Shown here: piece by piece, positions 1 through 6,102 of the stretch
How the letters are laid out: the number at the start of each line of letters is the position of its first letter
How positions within the stretch are numbered: position 1 is the first letter of the stretch
DNA from: Govanella sp037189785
GTDB lineage: Bacteria > Pseudomonadota > Alphaproteobacteria > Sphingomonadales > Govanellaceae
DNA length: 6,102 nucleotides
Assembly (NCBI GenBank): GCA_037189785.1
Contig: JBBCIP010000398.1
Location: 1-6,102, forward strand
Direction: 5' to 3'
The notes under the pieces: generated by a model
Told to the model about the DNA's origin: nothing
Seen by the model: the letters and a program-made list of their open reading frames with translations, nothing else
The model's database searches: none
Position numbers and translations under genes: made by a program

Positions 1-1
1 C

Positions 2-1867
2 CGAAAGAGACGGGAAAAACCAGATCGCTTCAAAGTCTTTACGCGGCGAACGGCGATACTGGCCGGCATTCAAGGACTGATGATTTCAGCCCTTGGGGCG
101 CGGCTTTATTATCTGCAAATCGTTGAAAACAAGCGTTATCAAACACTCGCCGAAGAAAATCGCATCAGTATTCGTTTGGTGCCCCCGCCCCGTGGCCGCA
201 TCTTGGATCGGTTCGGTCGCGTGATGGCCGCCAACCGTGCCGATTATCGCGCTTTCGTCATTCCGGAGCAGACCGAGGATTTATCACGGACACTCGACTC
301 CATCGCCCAGGTTGTTCCATTGACGTTGGATCAGCGCAATCGCATTCTCCAACAAGTTAAACGCCAGCGATCGTTCCTGCCGGTCACCATCGCCGACAAT
401 TTGACCTGGGATGACTTTTCCAAACTCAATATGGAATTCCCAGATTTACCCGGCGTGCAACCAGACGTCGGGACAACACGATACTATCCTTATGGCGACC
501 GTTTGGCCCATGTGCTTGGGTATGTCGGTACTCCGAACGAACAAGAAGCCGGTCGCAACCCGTTGTTGCTGATGCCGTCGTTTAAAATCGGCAAGAATGG
601 AATTGAACGAGCATTTGATACAGAACTGCGTGGCTTTGCCGGCAACACCCGGGTTGAAGTGAATGCGTTCGGCCGCGTGATCCGTGAGCTCAATCGAGAC
701 GACGCCCTGCCCGGTCGCGACTTACAAATGACATTGGACTTAGAACTCCAGAAGTTTGCTGCAGAACGCCTGGCGGGAGAAAGCGCATCCGCCGTTGTCA
801 TGGATGTGCATAACGGTGATATTCTGGCCTTAGCGTCCATGCCCGCTTATGATCCCAATGATTTCAACGTGGGAATCCGCACCAGCGTTTGGCAGCGCTT
901 GCTGAACGACGAACGCAAACCGCTGATGAACAAAGCCATCACCGGCAAATATCCACCCGGCTCGACATTTAAGATGATTGTCGCCATGGCCGCTTATGAG
1001 GCCGGTGTCGTCACACTGGATCAGCGGGTGTCATGCAATGGCAAACGCCCGCTCGGCAATCATATTTTTCACTGCTGGAAACGTGGCGGACACGGTAGCG
1101 TTGATATGATCAGCGCGCTCAGCCATTCTTGTGATATCTATTTTTATGAAATCGCCGATCGTGTCGGTATCGATAAAATTTCCGAGATGGCCCATCGCTT
1201 CGGCCTTGGCGAAATACATGACATCAATTTGCCGCACCAAGCCCAAGGATTAATGCCGACAACTGCGTGGAAAAGATCACGCTTCAATCAGCCCTGGTTT
1301 CGCGGCGAAACATTCAATGCCGGTATCGGGCAAGGCTATGCCCTGTCCACCCCGTTGCAATTGGCTGTTATGACGGCCCGGATCGCCAGCGGCACCAAAG
1401 TATCGCCACGCTTGGTCCGCTCGTTACTTGAGCTTGAAGTCCAGGCACCACCGATTACCGTCTCTAGCCCGGTGTTTGATGCTGTGCGCAAAGGCATGAT
1501 TGATGTGACCACAAGTGCGCGCGGAACCGCCTTTCGTGCCCGGATCACCGAAGAAGGATTTTCGATGGCCGGGAAGACCGGAACTGCGCAGGTGCGGCGG
1601 ATTAGTCGTGAAGAACGGGCGACCGGGGTGCGCAAGAATGAAGAAAAACCTTGGAATGAACGAGACCACGCCTTGTTCGTCGGCTATGGGCCCATTGAAG
1701 CTCCGCGCTATGCAATTTCAGTCGTGGTTGAACATGGTGGCGGTGGGTCGACGGTTGCCGGTCCTATCGCCCGCGATATTTTGCTGAAAGCGATGCAATT
1801 GGACTCCGGACGCCAACCGGTACTGCCAAGCCCACGGCAAATGCCGCCCCGCGAACCCAGCGTTTAA
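2..1867 (+). CDS. mrdA: Penicillin-binding protein 2 (peptidoglycan D,D-transpeptidase), 5'-truncated
   Basis: Class B PBP that cross-links peptidoglycan during cell elongation, anchored in the inner membrane with its catalytic domain in the periplasm. The frame is open to the window edge, so the true start lies upstream. The first in-window ATG (80) falls inside the membrane anchor and is not a credible start. Counting from the codon at 2, 621 residues are visible; E. coli PBP2 has 633, so only a few are missing. Order: basic N-terminus, one membrane helix (about 17-40), the PBP-dimer entry motif PPPRGRILDRFG (61-72), then the transpeptidase domain from about 263. All three active-site motifs are intact: STFK with nucleophile Ser321 (nt 962-973), SCD at 376-378 (nt 1127-1135; PBP2 proteins usually have SxD rather than SxN), and KTGT at 525-528 (nt 1574-1585). 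The tail is proline-rich. rodA follows after 12 nt, as expected for an elongasome operon. Identification is firm. Confidence 0.96.
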   Translation, partial: RKRREKPDRFKVFTRRTAILAGIQGLMISALGARLYYLQIVENKRYQTLAEENRISIRLVPPPRGRILDRFGRVMAANRADYRAFVIPEQTEDLSRTLDSIAQVVPLTLDQRNRILQQVKRQRSFLPVTIADNLTWDDFSKLNMEFPDLPGVQPDVGTTRYYPYGDRLAHVLGYVGTPNEQEAGRNPLLLMPSFKIGKNGIERAFDTELRGFAGNTRVEVNAFGRVIRELNRDDALPGRDLQMTLDLELQKFAAERLAGESASAVVMDVHNGDILALASMPAYDPNDFNVGIRTSVWQRLLNDERKPLMNKAITGKYPPGSTFKMIVAMAAYEAGVVTLDQRVSCNGKRPLGNHIFHCWKRGGHGSVDMISALSHSCDIYFYEIADRVGIDKISEMAHRFGLGEIHDINLPHQAQGLMPTTAWKRSRFNQPWFRGETFNAGIGQGYALSTPLQLAVMTARIASGTKVSPRLVRSLLELEVQAPPITVSSPVFDAVRKGMIDVTTSARGTAFRARITEEGFSMAGKTGTAQVRRISREERATGVRKNEEKPWNERDHALFVGYGPIEAPRYAISVVVEHGGGGSTVAGPIARDILLKAMQLDSGRQPVLPSPRQMPPREPSV

Positions 1868-1872
1868 GGTGG
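1866..1872 (+). promoter_or_regulatory. Shine-Dalgarno site of rodA overlapping the mrdA stop codon
   Basis: AAGGTGG differs from AAGGAGG at one base and lies 7 nt before ATG 1880. It shares the last two bases of the mrdA TAA stop, which suggests translational coupling. It also decides the start: the in-frame TTG at 1874 is only 1 nt from this site, so ATG 1880 is preferred. Confidence 0.75.
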
Positions 1873-1879
1873 ATTGAGA

Positions 1880-3028
1880 ATGGCTGATGTTGCTGTCGAA
1901 TTGAAAGGCCAAGATCGCGGGTTGCTGACCAAGCTGCGTGAGCTTGATTGGTTCATCATCGGTCTGGTCACCGCGATTGCAACATTTGGCTTTGTCATTT
2001 TATATTCCGTGGCCGGCGGAAATCTGGATCCATGGGCTGATCGGCAAATATTACGCTTTCTTGTCGGGGCCGTGATAATGTTCGCAGTGGCAGTTGTCCA
2101 TTTGCGATATTGGATGGCCATTGCCTACCCACTTTACTTCATGACGCTTCTTTTGCTCGTTGCCGTCGAAGTGATGGGCGAAATCGGCATGGGCGCACAA
2201 CGCTGGTTGGATATCGGCCCGATCCGCTTGCAACCATCGGAAATCATGAAAATTGCCCTGATCTTGGTATTGGCCCGTTATTATCATGGTCTAACCACCA
2301 ATGATGCAGCACGCCTAAAAAGTCTGATCATTCCGGCGCTGTTGATTGGGGCGCCGGTTGCCTTGGTGATGAAGCAGCCGGATTTGGGCACAGCCTTACT
2401 TTTGCTGTCTTGCGGCGGAGCCGTGATGTTTTTAGCCGGCGTTCGGATGTGGGTGTTCCTGAGCGCCATCGGCGCGGCCTTGGCGGCCATACCCGTTGCT
2501 TGGCAAATGCTGCGGCCCTATCAACAAAATCGCGTGTTGACGTTCCTGGACCCCGAACGTGACCCATTGGGCACCGGCTATCATATCACCCAATCAAAAA
2601 TTGCGCTGGGGTCCGGTGGCTTTTACGGCAAGGGCTTTATGTTGGGGACGCAAAGCCAATTAAACTTTTTGCCGGAAAAGCAAACCGACTTTATCTTTAC
2701 GATGATGGCGGAAGAATTGGGGTTGATCGGCGCGGGTGGCTTGTTGCTGCTTTATGTCACCTTGATCGGATATACGATCATTGCCTCGCTCAGCATCAAA
2801 AACCATTTTGGCCGCTTGCTGGCCTCGGGCATCATTTTTGCGTTCTTTGTCTATTTGTTCATCAATGTGGCCATGGTGATGGGGCTGGTGCCGGTGGTCG
2901 GCGTGCCGTTGCCGCTCATTTCCTATGGCGGATCAGCCATGCTGACCCTTTTGGTCGGGTTCGGCTTAATCCTGTCAGCCTTGCTGCACCGAAACAGCAT
3001 CATTCCACGCGGCGGGCCATTTGCCTGA
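1880..3028 (+). CDS. rodA: RodA, SEDS-family peptidoglycan glycosyltransferase
   Basis: Multi-pass inner-membrane enzyme that polymerises lipid II into glycan strands for side-wall growth, working as a complex with PBP2, whose gene is directly upstream. The product is 382 aa, close to the usual length for RodA. Hydrophobic segments run through the whole protein, beginning at about residue 23. Family landmarks in order: GAQRWL from residue 105 followed by QPSE; KQPDLGTALL; DPLGTGYHITQSKIALGSGG; FLPEKQTDFIF, whose Asp270 (nt 2687-2689) matches the catalytic Asp of SEDS enzymes (Asp262 in E. coli RodA); and a complete FtsW/RodA/SpoVE signature at 329-353, ending LISYGGSA. Pairing with mrdA rather than a divisome PBP argues for RodA over FtsW. 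A TTG at 1874 would add two residues, but its spacing to the ribosome binding site is too short. Nothing is truncated. Confidence 0.96.
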   Translation: MADVAVELKGQDRGLLTKLRELDWFIIGLVTAIATFGFVILYSVAGGNLDPWADRQILRFLVGAVIMFAVAVVHLRYWMAIAYPLYFMTLLLLVAVEVMGEIGMGAQRWLDIGPIRLQPSEIMKIALILVLARYYHGLTTNDAARLKSLIIPALLIGAPVALVMKQPDLGTALLLLSCGGAVMFLAGVRMWVFLSAIGAALAAIPVAWQMLRPYQQNRVLTFLDPERDPLGTGYHITQSKIALGSGGFYGKGFMLGTQSQLNFLPEKQTDFIFTMMAEELGLIGAGGLLLLYVTLIGYTIIASLSIKNHFGRLLASGIIFAFFVYLFINVAMVMGLVPVVGVPLPLISYGGSAMLTLLVGFGLILSALLHRNSIIPRGGPFA

Positions 3029-3035
3029 TTGGATC

Positions 3036-3072
3036 GGCCCTTGTTCCGGACCTGTTCGGCATCCCAAGGGCC
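3036..3072 (+). terminator. Stem-loop after rodA, possible end of the mrdA-rodA transcript
   Basis: GGCCCTTG (3036-3043) pairs perfectly with CAAGGGCC (3065-3072). Inside, CCGGA (3046-3050) pairs with TTCGG (3055-3059), with one G-T pair, around CCTG. The structure begins 8 nt after the rodA stop. No clear T-tract follows, so it may be a weak or Rho-assisted terminator, or a 3' stabilising hairpin. The fold is seen directly; its role is inferred. Confidence 0.5.
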
Positions 3073-3104
3073 AAGCATTTGATTTCAAAGGCACAAAAAG
3101 TCTA

Positions 3105-3133
3105 TCGACAAGGTTCGGAAACTTTGTTACATA
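3105..3133 (+). promoter_or_regulatory. Possible sigma70 promoter of tRNA-Lys
   Basis: TCGACA (3105-3110), five of six bases of TTGACA, is followed after 17 nt by TACATA (3128-3133), a weak -10 with three of six matches. Transcription would start near 3140, a few bases before the mature tRNA. Placement is good but the -10 is poor, so this is tentative. Confidence 0.35.
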
Positions 3134-3146
3134 AGCCACATTGGAC

Positions 3147-3222
<76 letters not shown>

Positions 3223-3270
3223 ATTTCCTCTCTGATATCCCTGTTTCCTAGATCTACAGTTTAGATGCGC

Positions 3271-3299
3271 TCAAATTTATGAAACCGGCATAAATTTGA
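3271..3299. repeat. Perfect 11-bp inverted repeat with 7-nt loop
   Basis: TCAAATTTATG (3271-3281) and CATAAATTTGA (3289-3299) are exact reverse complements around AAACCGG. A further CGC/GCG pairing is possible on the outside with one bulged A. No T-tract adjoins on either strand, so it is not a standard terminator. It lies 48 nt after the tRNA in A+T-rich DNA. It could be a transcript-processing structure or a protein binding site; the function is unknown. Confidence 0.7.
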
Positions 3300-3305
3300 A
3301 GCGAC

Positions 3306-3347
3306 AAAAAATGACAGGAAAAATCAGATTCCGTGTCTAATATTTTT
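3306..3347. terminator. Probable bidirectional Rho-independent terminator
   Basis: GACAGGAA (3313-3320) pairs over 8 bp with TTCC-G-TGTC (3329-3337, one bulged G) around an 8-nt loop. On - the stem is followed by A and then six Ts (3311-3306), a good terminator for the amidase gene. On + it is followed by TAATA and then five Ts (3343-3347), a weaker signal for the tRNA transcript. The site lies between two convergent genes, which fits use in both directions. The stem is short and only moderately G+C-rich. Confidence 0.55.
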
Positions 3348-3417
3348 AATGCCTTTTGATAAACGTTATAGAAAACTGCATATACACATTATACGACAGT
3401 TATAAGCAACTCTGCCC

Positions 3418-3433
3418 TGCACATAATTATGCA
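3418..3433. repeat. Near-palindrome beside the amidase stop codon
   Basis: TGCA-c-ATAATTATGCA is a 14-bp palindrome interrupted by one extra C. It begins 9 bp beyond the amidase stop codon on the 3' side. It has no T-tract and may be a binding site or chance in A+T-rich DNA. Confidence 0.35.
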
Positions 3434-3442
3434 AAACACACC

Positions 3443-4942
3443 CTAAACCGATTTTATCGATGTAGACGGCCACCGTTTGGCCCAGGGTTGGGCGTGTTCC
3501 AATTCATATGCTAATTCAAGCAACACGCGCTCCTGGCCGATATCCGCCATCAATTGGCTACCGACAGGAAGATTTTGTTCTGTCCAATACAATGGAACCG
3601 ACATAGCAGGCACACCAGTGACATTGGCCAGCGGCGTATAGGTGACATAGCGCGTTACCCGATCCATCAATGTTTCGAAGGCAACAGTCGGTGCTTGTTC
3701 CCCGGTTAGAACCGGCGGCGTCGACAACACCGGTGTCAAATAGGCATCATAGTTTTGGAAGAAGCGACGCATCTGTTGATGCAAAACACGGAAGTATTTA
3801 TAAGCACGTTCGATGGCATCATAGCGACGTTTTTCATGAAACATTTGCGCCAATCCCAACAGCCATGGTTCAAAATGTGTTTCATCCGGCGTCTTACCAA
3901 TTTTACTGTGCACAAAAGACACCACCTGCGCCGCCCCCAGGGACCACAGTGTCAAGAAATGTTCGTAGAGCGCATCGCCGTCGGTTTCAAACCACGCTTC
4001 CTCGACCGTGTGACCGAGATCTTGCAAAAGTTTTGCCGTGTGACGAGTTGCCTTAGCAACTTCGGGATGTGGTTCTTGACCGCGCTGATCTCGCGTGGAA
4101 AAGGCAATCTTTAATCGTTTCTTGGATGGCCCCGATATAAACCCGACAGGTTTCATGCCGACCGGTTGAGGATCTTCGATCTCGGCTAGAAATGTTGCGG
4201 TGTCCCGCACCGACCGGCTTACACAACCATGCACCACAAGAAAGTCATCATCCCCGTCGATTTCACGTGCCCGGGTCGACTTTAGCCCCAACACACCGCA
4301 ATTCGCCGCAGGCATACGAATTGACCCGCCACCATCATCAGCGGTTGCCATCGGTACAATCCCTGCCGCAACCGCCGCTGCAGATCCCCCACTGGACCCA
4401 CCCGGGCTATATGATAAATTCCACGGATTATGGGTTGGGCCAAATAACAATGGTTCGGTCGTCGCCAACAATCCAAATTCCGGGGCGTTTGTAAGCCCCA
4501 CAATAATGCCGCCCATGGCATCCAATTTATCATCCCGCAAGCCCTGAGCCGGGGCAATCACATCCGCGAACGCACGGGAGGATGAGGTTGCCGGCAGCCC
4601 GGTATGACGGCCTAAGTTTTTATAAAGATATGGGACCCCGGCAAACGCACCTTGGCCAGGTTTCAGTTTTGCCTGTTCTCGGGCCCGATCATAGTTTTTA
4701 TAGACGATGGCATTGAGTATTGGGTTCAGGGCATCGATACGCCGAATGACCAGATCGACAAGTTCAAGCGGGCTTACCTCTCCCTTCTTGACAAGGGCTG
4801 CCAATCCCACGGCATCAAGATCGGAAAATTCATCCACCCCCGTTTTCTTAACGCCCGCGGCCCAGGCCGGTGCCTGAGATGTGGCGTAGCTTGTAGCCAT
4901 GACGGACGATGCCAACAGTAAAAATGCTCTACGATGCAACAT
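3443..4942 (-). CDS. Exported amidase-signature (AS) family amidase
   Basis: Hydrolase of carboxylic amide bonds using the Ser-cisSer-Lys triad of the AS family; 499 aa, normal for the family. The N-terminus HRRAFLLLAS resembles a twin-arginine signal, with hydrophobic residues to about 20 and a likely cut after AWA (26-28), implying export, probably to the periplasm. The triad is Lys108 (in VPYLYKNLG), cis-Ser183 (in GGSSGGS) and nucleophile Ser207 (in DDGGGSIR). The Lys-Ser and Ser-Ser spacings of 75 and 24 residues equal those of mammalian FAAH (142/217/241). Residues 181-212 fit the whole PROSITE amidase pattern. Overall style is closest to amidases annotated as 6-aminohexanoate-cyclic-dimer hydrolase-like (NylA-like), but the substrate cannot be deduced. 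It is not GatA, which is cytoplasmic and lacks a signal peptide. The usual GLKP motif after the nucleophile reads GLKST (218-222). The start has AGGGG 7 nt upstream. The stop is TAG. It is divergent from the acylase gene. Confidence 0.93.
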   Translation of the reverse strand: MLHRRAFLLLASSVMATSYATSQAPAWAAGVKKTGVDEFSDLDAVGLAALVKKGEVSPLELVDLVIRRIDALNPILNAIVYKNYDRAREQAKLKPGQGAFAGVPYLYKNLGRHTGLPATSSSRAFADVIAPAQGLRDDKLDAMGGIIVGLTNAPEFGLLATTEPLLFGPTHNPWNLSYSPGGSSGGSAAAVAAGIVPMATADDGGGSIRMPAANCGVLGLKSTRAREIDGDDDFLVVHGCVSRSVRDTATFLAEIEDPQPVGMKPVGFISGPSKKRLKIAFSTRDQRGQEPHPEVAKATRHTAKLLQDLGHTVEEAWFETDGDALYEHFLTLWSLGAAQVVSFVHSKIGKTPDETHFEPWLLGLAQMFHEKRRYDAIERAYKYFRVLHQQMRRFFQNYDAYLTPVLSTPPVLTGEQAPTVAFETLMDRVTRYVTYTPLANVTGVPAMSVPLYWTEQNLPVGSQLMADIGQERVLLELAYELEHAQPWAKRWPSTSIKSV

Positions 4943-4999
4943 TGCCTATCCCCTGCTCTCACTGTCTATTAAGACGCCCTCGCCCCTTAAATACAGTAC

Positions 5000-5022
5000 G
5001 GCTTATGAGCCATAATGCTCAT
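5000..5022. promoter_or_regulatory. Overlapping inverted repeats, candidate operator
   Basis: Three dyads overlap: GGCT-tatg-AGCC (5000-5011), TTATG-agc-CATAA (5003-5015) and ATGAGC-cataat-GCTCAT (5005-5022). The last has 6-bp arms whose 6-nt spacer coincides, within one base, with the -10 box proposed for the amidase promoter. A repressor bound here would block amidase transcription and might affect the divergent acylase gene too. Symmetry is seen; regulation is inferred. Confidence 0.5.
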
Positions 5023-5040
5023 TTTCGTTATCATTGACAA
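5012..5040 (-). promoter_or_regulatory. Putative sigma70 promoter of the amidase gene
   Basis: Read on -, TTGTCA (5040-5035; five of six consensus bases) is followed after exactly 17 nt by CATTAT (5017-5012; four of six). Transcription would begin near 5005, giving a leader of about 60 nt before ATG 4942. The -10 sits inside the inverted repeat 5005-5022. Confidence 0.5.
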
Positions 5041-5085
5041 TCTGGGGCCGATTTGCTCCACTTCCCATACTATTCGATGTCAGTT

Positions 5086-5091
5086 AGGGGG
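5086..5091 (+). promoter_or_regulatory. Shine-Dalgarno site of the acylase gene
   Basis: AGGGGG, 7 nt before ATG 5099 and separated from it by CTTTTTT. It fixes the start; no other ATG, GTG or TTG lies in frame in the preceding 48 nt. I found no convincing -10/-35 pair for this gene: the exact TTGACA at 5034-5039 has no -10 at a workable distance, and TACTAT at 5068-5073 is 28 nt from it. Confidence 0.65.
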
Positions 5092-5098
5092 CTTTTTT

Positions 5099-6102
5099 AT
5101 GCGCAGGTCGTTAAAGTATATCGGCTGTTTAACACCATTCTGGATTTTTACATCGGCCGTAGCCCAAGACATTCCGAGCGCTGCCAAACTTACAGAAAGC
5201 GTCTTGCCTGGGATCGAACAATCTGCCGAAATTCTGATCGACCAGTGGGGTGTTGCCCATATATATGCGCAATCTGTGCGGGATGCTTTTTTCCTGCAAG
5301 GCTATAATGCGGCGCGGGATCGGTTGTGGCAAATTGATTTATGGCGCAAACGGGGTTTGGGTTTATTGTCTCGGGACTTTGGACCGCAGTATGTCGAACA
5401 AGATCGAGCTGCACGGTTGTTTCTGTATCACGGCGATTTTGAACAAGAATGGGCAAGCTATGGCCCTGATGCAAAATCCCAGGCCACAGCTTTTGCCGCT
5501 GGCATCAATGCATTCATCAAACAAATCCAGACCGGCGCTCATCCCCTGCCGGTAGAATTCGATGTGGCGGGCACCACACCAGACGAGTGGAGCGCCGACG
5601 ATATCGTTCGTATTCGGAGCCATGGCTTATCAAGCAACCTCGTGTCTGAAGTGTATCGTGCACAAGTCGCCTGCAAGACAGGCTTAAAAGACGATGGTCT
5701 GCGCCGTATGCTTGAACCCACATGGACCACCAAAATACCGAAAGGCCTGGACCCTTGCGTTATCAGCAAAGATGTACTCAAGGCTTATAAGCTGGCGACC
5801 AGCGGCGTGAGTTTCAACAAAGAACAGAAAACGCTCGCTCTTCATGAAATCGACGAGATTAGCGATAACACGGCCGAGCTTAATGTCGGATCAAACGCTT
5901 GGGCAATTTCGCCGGAGCGCACAACCACCGGGCGTCCGATCTTGGCAAGCGATCCACATCGCGCCATCACCATACCATCGTTGCGCTATATTGTTCACTT
6001 GAACGCACCGAATTTTTCTGTCATCGGTGCCGGCGAGCCATTTTTGCCCGGCATCTCCATTGGTCATAATGGGGACATTGCCTTTGGCCTGACATACTCG
6101 GC
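5099..6102 (+). CDS. Penicillin/AHL acylase family Ntn hydrolase precursor, 3'-truncated
   Basis: Ntn hydrolase that removes an acyl chain from an amide nitrogen; the family includes penicillin G, glutaryl-cephalosporin and N-acyl-homoserine-lactone (AHL) acylases. The frame stays open for 334 codons to the window edge; such precursors usually have 700-800 residues, so under half is present. A Sec-type signal (basic start MRRSLK, hydrophobic 7-20, cut after AVA at 20-22) sends it to the periplasm. The alpha-subunit landmark runs from WGVAHIYA (50-57) through QGYNAARDRLWQIDL to SRDFG (91-95). A linker leads to the autoprocessing site GSNAWAI, where cleavage before Ser265 (nt 5891-5893) would free the catalytic beta subunit. 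Beta position 23 is His287, in ASDPH, as in AHL and cephalosporin acylases; E. coli penicillin G acylase has Gln there. LPGISIGHNGDIAFG (316-330) is the conserved beta strand before the oxyanion-hole region. Cys192 and Cys220 could form a disulfide. The catalytic beta Asn lies beyond the window. Substrate unknown. Confidence 0.93.
   Translation, partial: MRRSLKYIGCLTPFWIFTSAVAQDIPSAAKLTESVLPGIEQSAEILIDQWGVAHIYAQSVRDAFFLQGYNAARDRLWQIDLWRKRGLGLLSRDFGPQYVEQDRAARLFLYHGDFEQEWASYGPDAKSQATAFAAGINAFIKQIQTGAHPLPVEFDVAGTTPDEWSADDIVRIRSHGLSSNLVSEVYRAQVACKTGLKDDGLRRMLEPTWTTKIPKGLDPCVISKDVLKAYKLATSGVSFNKEQKTLALHEIDEISDNTAELNVGSNAWAISPERTTTGRPILASDPHRAITIPSLRYIVHLNAPNFSVIGAGEPFLPGISIGHNGDIAFGLTYS

Noticed and set aside
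80..82. ATG 80 as the start of mrdA
   Set aside because: It lies within the membrane anchor; the frame upstream is open to the window edge and encodes a basic N-terminus typical of PBP2.
1874..1876. TTG as the start of rodA
   Set aside because: Only 1 nt from the ribosome binding site; ATG 1880 has a 7-nt spacing.
3388..3393. Perfect TATAAT on the - strand just after the amidase gene
   Set aside because: No acceptable -35 at 16-18 nt and no gene downstream on that strand before the terminator; expected by chance in A+T-rich DNA.
3670..4114. Open frames on + inside the amidase gene
   Set aside because: They overlap a well-supported - strand gene and show no recognisable domain; antisense shadows.
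5034..5068. Exact TTGACA on + as the acylase -35 box
   Set aside because: No -10-like hexamer at 16-18 nt; the nearest candidate, TACTAT at 5068, is 28 nt away. The same bases read on - give a better promoter.
5129..5781. Open frames on - inside the acylase gene
   Set aside because: They lie opposite a clear acylase frame containing conserved motifs and are shadows of it.

Overview
The window reads as chromosomal DNA from a Gram-negative bacterium, most likely an alphaproteobacterium. The grounds are the style of the PBP2 and RodA proteins, their adjacency as in the mre/mrd rod-shape cluster, and moderate G+C with encoded CCA on the tRNA. I cannot name a genus. Four protein genes and one tRNA gene are supported; two of the protein genes run off the window edges.

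Left part (2-3072): the 3' part of mrdA (PBP2, the elongation-specific transpeptidase) is followed after 12 nt by rodA/mrdB (the SEDS glycosyltransferase). The rodA ribosome binding site overlaps the mrdA stop codon. Together they form the core synthase of lateral-wall peptidoglycan. A long stem-loop (3036-3072) sits just after rodA and probably ends or stabilises the transcript.

Middle (3073-3442): a tRNA-Lys(CTT) gene lies on + with a plausible promoter. It is followed by an A+T-rich spacer holding a perfect 11-bp inverted repeat, a hairpin with T-tracts on both strands that suits a bidirectional terminator for the convergent tRNA and amidase genes, and a near-palindrome beside the amidase stop codon.

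Right part (3443-6102): two divergent genes for exported amide-bond hydrolases share a 156-bp intergenic region. On - is an amidase-signature family enzyme with a twin-arginine-like signal peptide and an intact Lys-Ser-Ser triad. On + is the N-terminal 334 codons of a penicillin/N-acyl-homoserine-lactone acylase family Ntn hydrolase with a Sec-like signal peptide and an intact Gly-Ser autoprocessing site; its 3' end is outside the window. The intergenic region holds a promoter for the amidase whose -10 box is the centre of an inverted repeat, a candidate operator. The most interesting possibility is a co-regulated periplasmic module that cleaves acyl-amides; its substrate cannot be read from the sequence.
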